A stretch of DNA of 64,000 bases from Candidatus Regiella endosymbiont of Tuberolachnus salignus (GCF_964020115.1 NZ_OZ026542.1:930001-994000), one strand, 5' to 3'. Positions 44,420 to 53,275 are shown, counted from the first letter of the stretch. Notes: generated by a model not told the origin, from the sequence alone. Program-made: numbers and translations.

Positions 44420-45247
44420 ATGAAAAATAAATCACATAAATCACATAAATCACACCAAGGGCATATTGCTCGCCAACGTTTTGGGCAAAATTTTTTAAAA
44501 GATCCCCATATTATTGATAGCATCGTCTCGGCTATTCACCCAATACCTGGGGAAGCCATGGTTGAAATCGGCCCTGGTTTAGGCGCACTAACAAAACCTG
44601 TTGCTGATCGCATAGATCATATGACAGTCATTGAATTAGATCGCGATCTCGCCGCTCGCCTTGCAGAACACCCTACACTCAAAGAAAAATTGACGATATA
44701 CCAACAAGATGCAATGAATTTCGACTTTTCGCTACTGGCAGAAGGGGCGGGGCAATCACTACGTGTTTTCGGTAATCTACCGTACAATATTTCTACACCG
44801 TTAATGTTCCATCTTTTCAACTACACTAAAATAATACGTGATATGCATTTTATGTTGCAAAAAGAAGTGGTGAATCGGTTGGTGGCGGGTCCTCATAATA
44901 AGGCGTATGGGCGTTTAACGGTAATGGCTCAGTATTATTGTCAAATCATTCCCATAGTAGAAGTCCCCCCTGGGGCATTTACACCGGCTCCTAAGGTAGA
45001 TTCTGCCGTGGTACGTTTGGTTCCACACCAACAGCTGCCAAATCCAGTTAGCGATACCCTTATTCTTAGACAGATTACGACTCAAGCATTTAACCAACGC
45101 CGAAAAATTATTCGTAATAGTCTAGGTAAATTATTCACTGCCGAACAATTGACTGAGCTTAATATCGATCCAAACGTTAGGGCTGAAAATCTTTCCGTTG
45201 CGCAATATTGTCGACTGGCTAATTGGCTTTCAGATCAACCGAAGTGA
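44420..45247 (+). CDS. rsmA: 16S rRNA dimethyladenosine transferase RsmA (KsgA)
   Basis: Dimethylates A1518 and A1519 of 16S rRNA, 275 residues. SAM motif [17 protein letters not shown], and catalytic motif NLPYNIST are intact. C-terminal domain with [15 protein letters not shown] chose ATG 44420 ([15 protein letters not shown]). The TTG at 44396 lies in the repeat. The N-terminus has a three-unit DNA repeat (aaatcacat) giving Ser-His-Lys triplets not found in E. coli. The nearest purine-rich site, AGAGG, is the end of a family C repeat, 13 bases away. Confidence 0.95.
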   Translation: MKNKSHKSHKSHQGHIARQRFGQNFLKDPHIIDSIVSAIHPIPGEAMVEIGPGLGALTKPVADRIDHMTVIELDRDLAARLAEHPTLKEKLTIYQQDAMNFDFSLLAEGAGQSLRVFGNLPYNISTPLMFHLFNYTKIIRDMHFMLQKEVVNRLVAGPHNKAYGRLTVMAQYYCQIIPIVEVPPGAFTPAPKVDSAVVRLVPHQQLPNPVSDTLILRQITTQAFNQRRKIIRNSLGKLFTAEQLTELNIDPNVRAENLSVAQYCRLANWLSDQPK

Positions 45248-45264
45248 CTAACATTATAAAAACC

Positions 45265-45375
45265 TATACCCAATGAATTTCGAGTTACGGCAAGACGGCA
45301 ATCAATCGAATCGGTACATGACTAGGATGAGTGATCGCTGCTAACGTCGCCGTAACTTGAAACGCAAAAGGTATA
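45265..45375. repeat. Palindromic TATACCC element between rsmA and apaH
   Basis: TATACCCAATGAATTTCGAG to AACTTGAAACGCAAAAGGTATA, the right arm slightly decayed. apaG, which lies here in E. coli and Yersinia, is absent. Confidence 0.8.
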
Positions 45376-45395
45376 CCCACTATAACTGATTAACT

Positions 45396-46214
45396 ATGTC
45401 TACCTATATTATCGGTGATATTCACGGTTGTTTTGCTGAATTGCGTGCTTTATTAACCCAAGTTAATTTTAATCCACAACAGGATAAATTATGGCTGACG
45501 GGGGATTTAGTCGCCCGTGGAACCTCTTCATTAGCCGTGTTGCGGTACGTTCGATCCCTCGGAGAAGCTGTACGTATCGTGTTGGGTAATCATGATATGC
45601 ATTTACTGGCGGTATATGCAGGGATCACTCGTAACAAACCCAAAGACCGGCTCAATGAATTGCTTGAAGCGCCAGATGTTGATCAACTGATCAATTGGTT
45701 GCGGCGTCAACCGGTGTTACAGATTGATACTCACTTGAAACTGGTCATGGCGCATGCCGGTATCAGTCCACAATGGGATCTCGCAACGGCACAAAATTGC
45801 GCCCGGGAAGTTGAAGCCGTCCTCAGTAGTGACAGTTACCCTCTGTTTCTCGATGCCATGTATGGTGATATGCCTAACAGTTGGGATCCTGAACTAAAAG
45901 GGTTAGCGCGTCTGCGATTTAGCACTAATGTACTGACACGTATGCGTTACTGTTTTCCGCACGGGCAGCTCGACATGAACTGTAAAAGTAAACCTGAACA
46001 TGCCCCTGCTCCTCTCAAACCTTGGTTTGATCTCCCAGGTTCAATCGATGAAGACTACGCTATCGCTTTTGGTCACTGGGCTGCATTACGCGGCAAAGGA
46101 ACACCTGCTGGGATTTACGCTATGGATACCGGGTGCTGTTGGGGGGGGGACTTAACCCTACTCCGTTGGGAAGATAAACGCTATTTTACTCAGCCAAGTA
46201 ATGCAGCCAAATAA
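45396..46214 (+). CDS. apaH: Diadenosine tetraphosphatase ApaH
   Basis: Hydrolyses Ap4A and removes Np4 caps from RNA, 272 residues. Metallophosphatase motifs GDIHG (residues 7-11), GDLVARG, GNHDMH and [10 protein letters not shown] are intact, as is the C-terminal GHWAALRG. A run of nine G at 46141-46149 encodes part of CCWGGDL and is a possible slippage site. Confidence 0.95.
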   Translation: MSTYIIGDIHGCFAELRALLTQVNFNPQQDKLWLTGDLVARGTSSLAVLRYVRSLGEAVRIVLGNHDMHLLAVYAGITRNKPKDRLNELLEAPDVDQLINWLRRQPVLQIDTHLKLVMAHAGISPQWDLATAQNCAREVEAVLSSDSYPLFLDAMYGDMPNSWDPELKGLARLRFSTNVLTRMRYCFPHGQLDMNCKSKPEHAPAPLKPWFDLPGSIDEDYAIAFGHWAALRGKGTPAGIYAMDTGCCWGGDLTLLRWEDKRYFTQPSNAAK

Positions 46215-46222
46215 AATTGATT

Positions 46223-46350
46223 TATACCCTTCGCCTTTCAAGTTACGGCGGCGTTGGCAACGATCACTCATCCTCTGTCATGTACTACTTGTACACTCCT
46301 GGGATTCGATTGATTGCTTCCTTGCCGTAACTCGAAATTCATTGGGTATA
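46223..46350. repeat. Palindromic TATACCC element before uvrB
   Basis: TATACCCTTCGCCTTTCAAG to CGAAATTCATTGGGTATA, B-type. It ends 13 bases before the uvrB ATG and fills almost the whole apaH-uvrB gap. The uvrB promoter must therefore lie in apaH, or in or across the element. Confidence 0.88.
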
Positions 46351-46363
46351 TGAGTCATTGTTC

Positions 46364-48379
46364 ATGAAAAAATTATTTAAATTACATGCTAGTTTTGAGC
46401 CATCGGGGGATCAACCCAGCGCCATTTCCCAGCTGAAAGAAGGATTAGAAAATGGCCTGGCACATCAAACATTGCTCGGCGTGACCGGCTCCGGTAAAAC
46501 CTTTACCGTGGCGAATGTCATCGCTGATATGCAAAAACCCACGCTAATTTTAGCGCCCAACAAAACATTGGCGGCACAACTCTACGGTGAAATGAAAGTC
46601 TTTTTTCCTAACAATGCCGTGGAATATTTTGTTTCCTATTATGATTATTATCAGCCTGAAGCTTACGTCCCGAGCTCTGATACCTTTATTGAAAAAGATT
46701 CCGCCATCAATGAACATATTGAACAAATGCGTTTATCTGCCACCAAGGCATTACTTGAGCGTCAAGATGTCATCGTAGTGGCATCCGTATCGGCAATTTA
46801 TGGCTTGGGTGATCCTGATCGTTATCTAAAAATGATATTGCATTTAACCAACGGTATGATTATTGATCAACGTGAGATTTTGCGCTGTCTGGCAGAATTA
46901 CAATATAAACGCAACGATCAAGTATTCCAGCGTGGTACTTTTCGAGTGCGTGGTGAGGTGATCGATATCTTTCCTGCCGAATCGAGTAAACAAGCCGTAC
47001 GAGTGGAACTATTTGATAACGAAGTTGAGCGTTTATCATTATTCGATCCACTGACTGGTCAATTTTTACAACAGATTACCCGCTGCACCATCTACCCGAA
47101 AACACATTACGCCACGCCGCGTGAATGTATTTTGCAAATGATAGAAGAAATAAAAGTGGAATTGCAGCAAAGGTGTACCTTGCTATTAGCGAATAATAAA
47201 CTGCTAGAAGAGCAACGCCTCACACAGCGAACACAGTTTGATATTGAAATGATCAACGAGCTGGGTTACTGCTCTGGGATTGAAAACTACTCCCGTTATC
47301 TTTCAGGCCGTGCTGCCGGTGATCCCCCACCAACACTATTCGACTACTTGCCTGCGAACGGCCTATTAATTGTTGATGAATCTCATGTCACTATTCCACA
47401 AATTGGCGCCATGTATAAAGGTGATCGCTCTCGTAAAGAAAATTTGGTGGAATACGGTTTCAGGTTGCCGTCAGCGCTAGACAACCGCCCTCTCCGTTTT
47501 GAAGAATTTGAAGCACTCGCACCGCAAACTATCTATGTATCTGCCACCCCGAATCAATACGAGTTGGATAAATCTGCCGGTAAAGTTATTGAGCAGCTGG
47601 TACGCCCGACGGGGTTACTTGATCCCATTATTGAAGTGCGACCAGCGACAACACAAGTTGATGACTTATTATCGGAAATTCGTCAACGGGTGTTAATTAA
47701 CGAGCGAATATTAGTCACCACACTCACTAAACGTATGGCAGAGGATTTGACGCAATACCTGCAAGAACAGGGTGAACGGGTTCGTTATTTACACTCAGAT
47801 ATTGATACTGTCGAGAGAATCGAAATCATTCGCGATTTACGCCTGGGTCATTTTGACATACTGGTCGGCATCAATTTACTGCGTGAAGGATTAGATATTC
47901 CTGAAGTTTCATTGGTCGCCATTTTAGACGCGGATAAAGAAGGATTTTTACGCTCCGAACGCTCTTTAATTCAAACCATGGGGCGAGCGGCACGTAATCT
48001 GAATGGCAAAGCTATCTTATATGGCGATAAAATAACCTCATCAATGGAAAAAGCGATTCAGGAAACAGAACGCCGACGTACCAAGCAAAAAGCTTATAAC
48101 CAAGAGAAAGGGATTATTCCTCAAGGGCTAAATAAAAAAATAGAAGACATATTACAATTAGGCCAGCCCTATTCAAGCGGCAAAGAAAAAAAATCCGGAT
48201 TGAAAGCAATGGAAGCGGCAAACCATTATCAGGCGCTAACACCCCAAGCACTCGAGCAGAAAATCCATGAATTAGAAGCAAAAATGTATATTTGTGCGCA
48301 AAATCTTGAATTCGAACAGGCGGCATCGCTCCGAGATCAAGTGCATCGTATGAGGGAGCAATTTATTGCCATGTCATGA
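46364..48379 (+). CDS. uvrB: Excinuclease ABC subunit UvrB
   Basis: Damage-verifying helicase-like subunit of nucleotide excision repair, 671 residues from ATG 46364 (a TTG at 46358 is in frame). Walker A GVTGSGKT (about residue 39), beta-hairpin [10 protein letters not shown], Walker [10 protein letters not shown], motif [11 protein letters not shown], and a C-terminal UVR domain (about 630-668, [18 protein letters not shown]) that binds UvrC. The gene is intact. No LexA box was found in the short space upstream, and the palindromic element may have displaced it. Confidence 0.96.
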   Translation: MKKLFKLHASFEPSGDQPSAISQLKEGLENGLAHQTLLGVTGSGKTFTVANVIADMQKPTLILAPNKTLAAQLYGEMKVFFPNNAVEYFVSYYDYYQPEAYVPSSDTFIEKDSAINEHIEQMRLSATKALLERQDVIVVASVSAIYGLGDPDRYLKMILHLTNGMIIDQREILRCLAELQYKRNDQVFQRGTFRVRGEVIDIFPAESSKQAVRVELFDNEVERLSLFDPLTGQFLQQITRCTIYPKTHYATPRECILQMIEEIKVELQQRCTLLLANNKLLEEQRLTQRTQFDIEMINELGYCSGIENYSRYLSGRAAGDPPPTLFDYLPANGLLIVDESHVTIPQIGAMYKGDRSRKENLVEYGFRLPSALDNRPLRFEEFEALAPQTIYVSATPNQYELDKSAGKVIEQLVRPTGLLDPIIEVRPATTQVDDLLSEIRQRVLINERILVTTLTKRMAEDLTQYLQEQGERVRYLHSDIDTVERIEIIRDLRLGHFDILVGINLLREGLDIPEVSLVAILDADKEGFLRSERSLIQTMGRAARNLNGKAILYGDKITSSMEKAIQETERRRTKQKAYNQEKGIIPQGLNKKIEDILQLGQPYSSGKEKKSGLKAMEAANHYQALTPQALEQKIHELEAKMYICAQNLEFEQAASLRDQVHRMREQFIAMS

Positions 48380-48380
48380 T

Positions 48381-48521
48381 AGACCTCTTTCGAAACCTAC
48401 TGCGTGACGCGGATCCTGCGTTGCCCGGTGCGCGCAATCCTCATGTACTTATGGCAACGAAGGTTGCTGTGCGCCGGGCGCCTTGACTTCACATAACGAA
48501 CTACGGTTTCGAAAGAGGTCT
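48381..48521. repeat. Repeat family C copy
   Basis: Inverted ends agacctctttcgaaacctac and ggtttcgaaagaggtct, about 141 bp. It starts 2 bases after the uvrB stop and could act as a hairpin at the 3' end of the uvrB message. Confidence 0.8.
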
Positions 48522-48553
48522 GATAGAACCCTCGCCCAAATTGAGCAAGGGTA

Positions 48554-48678
48554 TATACCCTTCGCCTTTCAAGTTACGGCGGCGTTGGCTGCGGTGCTCG
48601 CCGAATCACGTAGTATGTCTACGCTCATCGGTCGGTCGCCCTTGCTGCCTTGCCGTAACTCGAAATTCATTGGGTATA
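48554..48678. repeat. Palindromic TATACCC element
   Basis: TATACCCTTCGCCTTTCAAG to CGAAATTCATTGGGTATA with the gccgaatcacgtagtatg core. It follows a family C repeat. Confidence 0.87.
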
Positions 48679-48701
48679 TACAGCGAATATTGCTAAATTT
48701 A

Positions 48702-49499
48702 TTAACCGGTAATCTGCTTAAATACGGCCTTTGCTTTATTTTCTTCTATTTTGCATTGCAGAATTAAAGATTCATAAAATGGTTTCCAGTTCCGCGACCA
48801 TGTTGATTGAGTCAGTTTAGGCAATAATATCGAAATAGCCGCATAGGCCATCGATGCGGGAACACGTTTATACCCTCGACCCGCACAGCGTTTACAAATT
48901 TTAATAACCAAATAGCCATGAATTTTTGTTTCTTTTCGATCCAATACCTTGCCTGTTCCATTACAACGACAGCGATTAGAAACCGTACCTTTGCCATCAC
49001 ATGATTTACACAGCCGTTTTTCTTTTTCCCTATTATCAATGTAACAGGCGAGCGGATTGCGTGGCGGGTTATTGCACGGTGAATTGAGGGATGTTTTTGC
49101 GCGATTTTTATTATCAGTTTGATCGTCGATAAATCCACTACCAGCACAGCAGGAACAGAGGTAAGTACTTGCTGCTGAGCCGCCGTATTCGGCATAAGCG
49201 AATTTTGCCAAAATAGCCATACATTGAGCCATACGTTTACCTGCCGCCTTACCAACATGTTTAGGCGCTTGTTGCTTTGCATACTGTGCTAATTGTTTTA
49301 TCGCGCGGATCCTATCTTGATGACTCACATCATGTTTACCTAAATATGCCGATATTCCAAAGCTAGCTTTAGCTTCGGCCATCCCTAGTGCGGTTGCAAT
49401 ATCGGCGCGGGTAAAAGTATTAGGTGAAGTATCGCGGGGTGAATCGTTAATGACTTGGCTTGTGGGGTTAAAATATCTGATGGCTGCTTCCAGTTTCAT
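48702..49499 (-). CDS. Q: Phage 82-type late antiterminator Q
   Basis: Lambdoid antitermination protein Q of the phage 82 family (Antiterm), 265 residues. The DnaJ-like zinc cluster has CSCCAGSGF, CKSCDGKGT, CRCNGTGK and CKRCAGRGY motifs between residues about 115 and 210. The N-terminus MKLEAAIRYFNP and the ending are also family-like. In phages Q loads onto RNA polymerase at the late promoter and prevents termination. Here it is alone, with no lambdoid late promoter or lysis genes directly downstream, so it is a prophage relic. The frame is intact. Confidence 0.85.
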   Translation of the reverse strand: MKLEAAIRYFNPTSQVINDSPRDTSPNTFTRADIATALGMAEAKASFGISAYLGKHDVSHQDRIRAIKQLAQYAKQQAPKHVGKAAGKRMAQCMAILAKFAYAEYGGSAASTYLCSCCAGSGFIDDQTDNKNRAKTSLNSPCNNPPRNPLACYIDNREKEKRLCKSCDGKGTVSNRCRCNGTGKVLDRKETKIHGYLVIKICKRCAGRGYKRVPASMAYAAISILLPKLTQSTWSRNWKPFYESLILQCKIEENKAKAVFKQITG

Positions 49500-49606
49500 A
49501 CCATCGTCTCCTTGATTTCATAACCGGTTTTTCTACCGTTTAGCTATCATAACACCAGACTTCTTGCAAAATCGACTAGCTATAGCTGAATCATTCTAAC
49601 TTGATT

Positions 49607-49713
49607 CTATCCCCTTCGCCTTTGCAACCACCGAGTTGTTGACTGCGGTGCTCGCCGAATCACGTAGTGGTCGCCCTGGCCGCCTAGAGGCAACTTCAAA
49701 GGTGAAGGGTATA
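49607..49713. repeat. Palindromic element, degenerate
   Basis: TATCCCCTTCGCCTTTGCAA to CTTCAAAGGTGAAGGGTATA with a deletion in the core after cgaatcacgtagt. Confidence 0.75.
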
Positions 49714-49944
49714 TGTTACCTGAGGCGCCTTAATTTAATCCTGCGCATTTTGTTTTAATTGCTATTTTTTCTTTTCTATTATTCAGCGGTAATAAAATTA
49801 ATTTTATTTTAAATATAAATGTATCAATCATTGAAATTCATATTGCAAATAATGAGGTTTCAGCAATGCCAGATAAGAGACATCATAACAGGCCGGTTTT
49901 CGAAGGCTAAATCAATCAGTCTCAGTGAGAAGGCAAAATGGCCA

Positions 49945-50071
49945 TATACCCTTCACCTTTCAAGTTACGGCGGCATTGGCTGCCCGCACTCATCCTAGTC
50001 ATGTACTACTTGTACACTCCTAGGATTCGATTGATTGCCGCCTTGCCGTAACTCGAAATTCATTGGGTATA
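49945..50071. repeat. Palindromic TATACCC element
   Basis: TATACCCTTCACCTTTCAAG to CGAAATTCATTGGGTATA, B-type. It lies 30 bases before the exported protein gene. Confidence 0.85.
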
Positions 50072-50101
50072 TTTATTATTTAAATATTTAAGGATAAAAA
50101 A

Positions 50102-50572
50102 ATGAAACTATTCCATAAAATAATCTCATGTATCATGTTAGTCAGTACTGCTGCTATGGCGACTGAAGAAACACAGTTCGTTAATCCTTGTCGTTTTCCT
50201 ACACCGACAACGGAGGCGCCTCTATATAGTTTAATCGGCATTAATGAAAGTAATAATAATTATCATATTGAAGATAATAAAACCCAGATTCAATATTCCG
50301 TCGAAGTAAAAAAAACGCGACCTCGTCCATTTTTGCTGATTGGTACCTATCTATGTGATAGTAATGATCAAGCATTGGCAAGGGCTCTCACCACTAATTT
50401 CAATTTATCATGGATTAAGGGCAGTCATAACGCAAGGATCTTGCGCAATACCAGCATCAACTTACCTGTTGAAGAAGTTTCACCTGGTGATTATAAATTA
50501 GTGATTAGAGTTTTAGATACTCAACATAAAGAGAAAATAGATATTTTTCCGGTAACGCTATCATCTAATTGA
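50102..50572 (+). CDS. Exported protein of unknown function, 156 residues
   Basis: Not recognised. The N-terminal signal peptide MKLFHKIISCIMLVSTAAMA ends at about residue 20. The mature part has two cysteines (NPCRFP and TYLCDS) that could form one disulphide. It alternates beta-type segments (IQYSVEVKKTRPRPFLLIGTY, GDYKLVIRVLD) and looks like a small periplasmic beta-sandwich. AAGGA precedes the ATG. It sits between palindromic elements at the edge of the prophage. Confidence 0.6.
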   Translation: MKLFHKIISCIMLVSTAAMATEETQFVNPCRFPTPTTEAPLYSLIGINESNNNYHIEDNKTQIQYSVEVKKTRPRPFLLIGTYLCDSNDQALARALTTNFNLSWIKGSHNARILRNTSINLPVEEVSPGDYKLVIRVLDTQHKEKIDIFPVTLSSN

Positions 50573-50586
50573 TTACATCTTTGGAG

Positions 50587-50732
50587 ACTATTCGAAATCT
50601 TCTTGAGCAACGCTCAAACGAGGAAAAAACGAGCGAAAAGGCACAGTTCTTTTTGTACTTAATGAAGAGCGTAAATGAGCATTTTGAGCTCGTTTTTGAC
50701 GAAGTATCAGCGAGCACAAGGGATTTTGAAAA
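50587..50732. repeat. Repeat family D copy
   Basis: attcgaaatcttcttgagca at the left end and gcgagcacaagggattttga at the right. The core gtaaatgagcattttgagct is nearly the same as in 8104-8250. Confidence 0.7.
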
Positions 50733-50915
50733 ATAAAACGCGCATAATAAAAACAAATACTTAATTAATATAAAATAGTTAGTTTTAAGAATAGGCCAGT
50801 ATATTTGCTTATCAGTAGGATCTGTCGCCATCAAATATCAATCATTTTCAATCCGCGATAAAGTGCTTTGTCTGTCTCTCGAGCAATGTGGGCAAATCAA
50901 GCCCAAACAAGATAT

Positions 50916-51623
50916 GGAAACCCTGAAAAACCGAAATGAATGCAATATTTTGAGCTAAGCCTTTGTAACGCACTTTTCTAAAGTTGAACTGGCATTTTAA
51001 TACACGGAAGGGGTGTTCTACTTTAGCCCGGATTTTCGCGTTGAGACTTTGCTGATGCCGATGTTTTTCCCATACCTGCTGCTCCTGCCCGGGCAAGGCC
51101 AATACCCTCCGTCGGAGGATGTGCCAGGTGACCACGCTAACCGGCATCACCATGAACAACCTCTTCTTGGCCGTGAAGAAGGTGATGAACTTGCGTTACC
51201 TCGGCTACATTCGCCGAGGTTCCCACCAGGGAATGCACCAGCCCCGTCTGTGCATCCACGCCAATATGCGCTTTCATGCCAAAGTAGCACTGATTGCCTT
51301 TACGGGTGGCTTTCATGTCTGGCTCACGAGTATTTTGCCGGTTTTGAGTTGAACTGGGTGCATCAATAATCGTAGCATCGACAATGCTACCCCGTTTGAT
51401 AAATAGCTGAAGCGAAGCTAAATGCGTATTAATTTCTTCAAACAGCGCTTCACTTGGAGTAATGACGACTGAATTTGGCCAGAATCTTTTCCCGGGGAAC
51501 TATCCTATTCATTTGCGCTTAAAAGTCGGCTCGTCTCGTCGATTTCGTTTTCATTTCACTATTAACCTAAAAAAATTATTGCTAACAGAATAGACTACTT
51601 TTAGCGGTTTTTCAGGGTTTCCC
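50916..51623 (-). mobile_element. IS5-family element with internal deletion
   Basis: 708 bp against 1148 bp for the complete relative at 57639-58786. Inverted ends are GGAAACCCTGAAAAACCG and CGGTTTTTCAGGGTTTCC, with TAT on both outer sides. A stretch of about 300 bases or more coding for the N-terminal third of the transposase is gone (joint near 51460-51480), and the remaining frame is shifted. It truncates the endolysin gene. Confidence 0.85.
50934..51560 (-). pseudogene. IS5-family transposase remnant
   Basis: Readable pieces on the minus strand include [20 protein letters not shown] and [19 protein letters not shown], identical or nearly so to the intact transposase at 57707. An internal deletion and a frameshift near 51150 disable it. 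Confidence 0.8.
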
Positions 51624-51626
51624 TAT

Positions 51627-51827
51627 AACCTCGGCGCCACAAAATGCATTTCTTCCACTTTCTATCGCAAACTCAATGCCGGTGACTATCAAGGCGCCTG
51701 TGCAGAAATTAAACGCTGGATTTTTGATGGCGGCAAAGATTGTCGCCTCCGTGCCAATAACTGCGCCGGTCAAGTGATAAGACGTGCGCAGGAAAGTGAG
51801 CTGACCTGTTGGGGGAGCGATGTTTAA
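51627..51827 (+). pseudogene. Endolysin (P22-type lysozyme), 3' remnant
   Basis: The last 66 codons of a phage lysozyme of glycoside hydrolase family 24: STFYRKLNAGDYQGACAEI, RWIFDGGKDCRLRANNC and QVIRRAQESELTCWG match the C-terminal part of such endolysins. The catalytic N-terminus is missing because the IS5 element ends at 51623. It overlaps the start of Rz by 8 bases, the normal lysis-cassette spacing. Confidence 0.8.
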
Positions 51828-52281
51828 CCGAGGTCGTTTGATTCTGATGAGCCTCATTCTGCTGATGAGTCTGGCCGCGGGGTATTATCACTTTGAGTTA
51901 GCAAAAAAAGAAAATATCATCAAAAGAATAACGGATGAGCGTAACAACGCACTGATCATCATGGAAGGAATAAAAAAGCAGCACCAACAGCTCGCCGCAC
52001 TTGATAACCAACACACCCAGGAATTAACCCATGCCAAAACGCAGCTGGCAGCGCTTGAACGTGATGTTAATGATAAGCAGCGTAGGGTGCAGCTCAACGC
52101 CACCTGCTCCCTGTCCCAGGCCACTGCCTCCACCGGCCTGGATGATGGCACCCGCGCCCGACTTAACGACACCGCTATCAAACATTATTTCCATCTCCGA
52201 GAGCGTATCGACACCGCGACGCAGCAAATAGCCGGATTACAAGACTATATCCGCCAAGTCTGTCTTAAGGCAGAAGGATAA
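51820..52281 (+). CDS. Rz: Inner-membrane spanin Rz
   Basis: i-spanin, 153 residues. N-terminal membrane anchor (about 6-24, LILMSLILLMSLAAGYYHF), then a periplasmic coiled coil (about 30-100), then the conserved region RVQLNATCSLSQATASTGLD with the intermolecular-disulphide Cys. With Rz1 it fuses inner and outer membrane at the end of phage lysis. Rz1 is embedded in another frame (52031-52231). It lies directly after the endolysin remnant and before tail gene R, the P2 layout. Confidence 0.88.
   Translation: MFNRGRLILMSLILLMSLAAGYYHFELAKKENIIKRITDERNNALIIMEGIKKQHQQLAALDNQHTQELTHAKTQLAALERDVNDKQRRVQLNATCSLSQATASTGLDDGTRARLNDTAIKHYFHLRERIDTATQQIAGLQDYIRQVCLKAEG
52031..52231 (+). CDS. Rz1: Outer-membrane spanin lipoprotein Rz1, nested in Rz
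   Basis: 66-residue frame wholly inside Rz in the +1 frame. The lipobox-like SSVGC gives a lipidated Cys at residue 20. The proline-rich mature part (PLPPPAWMMAPAPDLTTPLS, then NIISISES) aligns closely with lambda Rz1 (PPPPPAWIM, then PDWQTPLNGIISPSE). The signal peptide is short and a later Met (residue 12) could be the start. The match to a nested o-spanin in the expected position is strong support. Confidence 0.75.
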   Translation: MPKRSWQRLNVMLMISSVGCSSTPPAPCPRPLPPPAWMMAPAPDLTTPLSNIISISESVSTPRRSK

Positions 52282-52286
52282 CCCGC

Positions 52287-52745
52287 ATGTTAAAACCCGA
52301 TTCACTGCGCCAAGCCCTCACAGACGCCGTCCCTTATCTCAAACAAAATCCCGATAGCCTGCATATTTTTATTGACCGGGGGGCTATCGTCTCCACGCTG
52401 GCCGCCTCTTTGTCCTTTGAATATCAATACACACTCAATCTGATCATCACCGATTACAGTGGCGACGCCGGTACCCTCTTTGTGCCGATTTTACACTGGT
52501 TACGTCGCCATCAGCCGGACAGTATGGCCCATCATGATAAACGGGCTGAGGGCTTCACTTTTGAAGCCGATCATATCAATCACAGCCTGCGTGATATCAG
52601 TATCAATCTCAAACTGACCGAACGGGTGATCGTCAAAGAACAACAGGGGATGTTACAGGTCACCCACAAGGATGAACCGCCGGATCCGGATACCACTGAC
52701 CTTCACTATGAACTCTTTATCAAAAAAGAAAAAGTGGCACCATGA
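52287..52745 (+). CDS. R: P2-type tail completion protein gpR
   Basis: 152 residues, resembling P2 gpR (MLKPDSLRQALTDAVPYLKQ; FIDRGAIVSTLAASLSFEYQYTLNL), needed to finish the phage tail. It overlaps gene S by 4 bases. A second, 5'-truncated copy of the 3' end lies at 57487-57638 on the minus strand. Confidence 0.85.
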   Translation: MLKPDSLRQALTDAVPYLKQNPDSLHIFIDRGAIVSTLAASLSFEYQYTLNLIITDYSGDAGTLFVPILHWLRRHQPDSMAHHDKRAEGFTFEADHINHSLRDISINLKLTERVIVKEQQGMLQVTHKDEPPDPDTTDLHYELFIKKEKVAP

Positions 52746-53197
52746 CAACGCTAAAGCCCAGTGATCCACTGAGCCACGCGCTCGCCTGCCTGCTGAAACA
52801 ATTATCTCCAGCACGCCGAAAAGCCTTCACTCGCCAGATAGCCAAACAATTACGGCAGCGGCAAAAGCAGCGTATCCAAGCACAACAGGCGCCCGATGGC
52901 ACCCCGTTTGCACCGCGCAAGCAAAAACGCCGTGATAAACACGGACGCATTAAACGCAAGATGTTTACCCAATTACACACCGCCCGCTTTTTAAAGCATA
53001 ACAATAGCTTCGATGAAGCCACAGTGCGTTTTGCGCGCCCTGTCACACCCGTAGCACGGGTGCATCATTATGGCCTGCGGGATAAAGTCGCGCGTAACGG
53101 CGTCACCGTACGTTATGAACGCCGTCCGCTACTGGGGTTGACTGATAAGGATATTGAAAGGATCACTGATATGGCGTTGATGCATTTGGTGGGGTGA
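52742..53197 (+). CDS. S: P2-type tail completion protein gpS
   Basis: Phage virion morphogenesis family, 151 residues, basic middle (FTRQIAKQLRQRQKQRIQAQ) and conserved GTPFAPRK and ARVHHYGLRDKV. It follows R as in P2. The inverted copy at 57035-57490 is about 94 percent identical but diverges at the last codons (LVG stop here, LVN stop there). This marks the left edge of the toxin-antitoxin cargo. Confidence 0.88.
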   Translation: MTTLKPSDPLSHALACLLKQLSPARRKAFTRQIAKQLRQRQKQRIQAQQAPDGTPFAPRKQKRRDKHGRIKRKMFTQLHTARFLKHNNSFDEATVRFARPVTPVARVHHYGLRDKVARNGVTVRYERRPLLGLTDKDIERITDMALMHLVG

Positions 53198-53227
53198 TCA
53201 ATATCCATTGCTGAATATGACTTGACC

Positions 53228-53245
53228 GTATCTCATTTGAGATAC
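53228..53245. promoter_or_regulatory. Probable DinJ-YafQ operator palindrome
   Basis: GTATCTCATTTGAGATAC, a perfect 8-bp inverted repeat with a 2-base spacer, 31 bases upstream of dinJ. Antitoxin-toxin complexes of this type repress their own operon at such palindromes. Confidence 0.6.
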
Positions 53246-53275
53246 ATAATAAGCTTCTACTAAAGAGGCCTAAAA

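Larger units (their letters stand above)
49500..50101. other. Gene-free stretch with two palindromic elements
   Basis: Holds the Q upstream region, a degenerate element (49607-49713), an AT-rich unique stretch (49714-49944) without a credible gene, and a second element (49945-50071). Confidence 0.5.

Noticed and set aside
48483-48767. 94-codon frame after uvrB
   Set aside because: It consists of family C, a palindromic element and the antisense of Q.
51013-51369. 118-codon plus-strand frame, repeated at 60944
   Set aside because: It is the antisense of the IS5 transposase remnant, so its duplication only reflects the IS copies.
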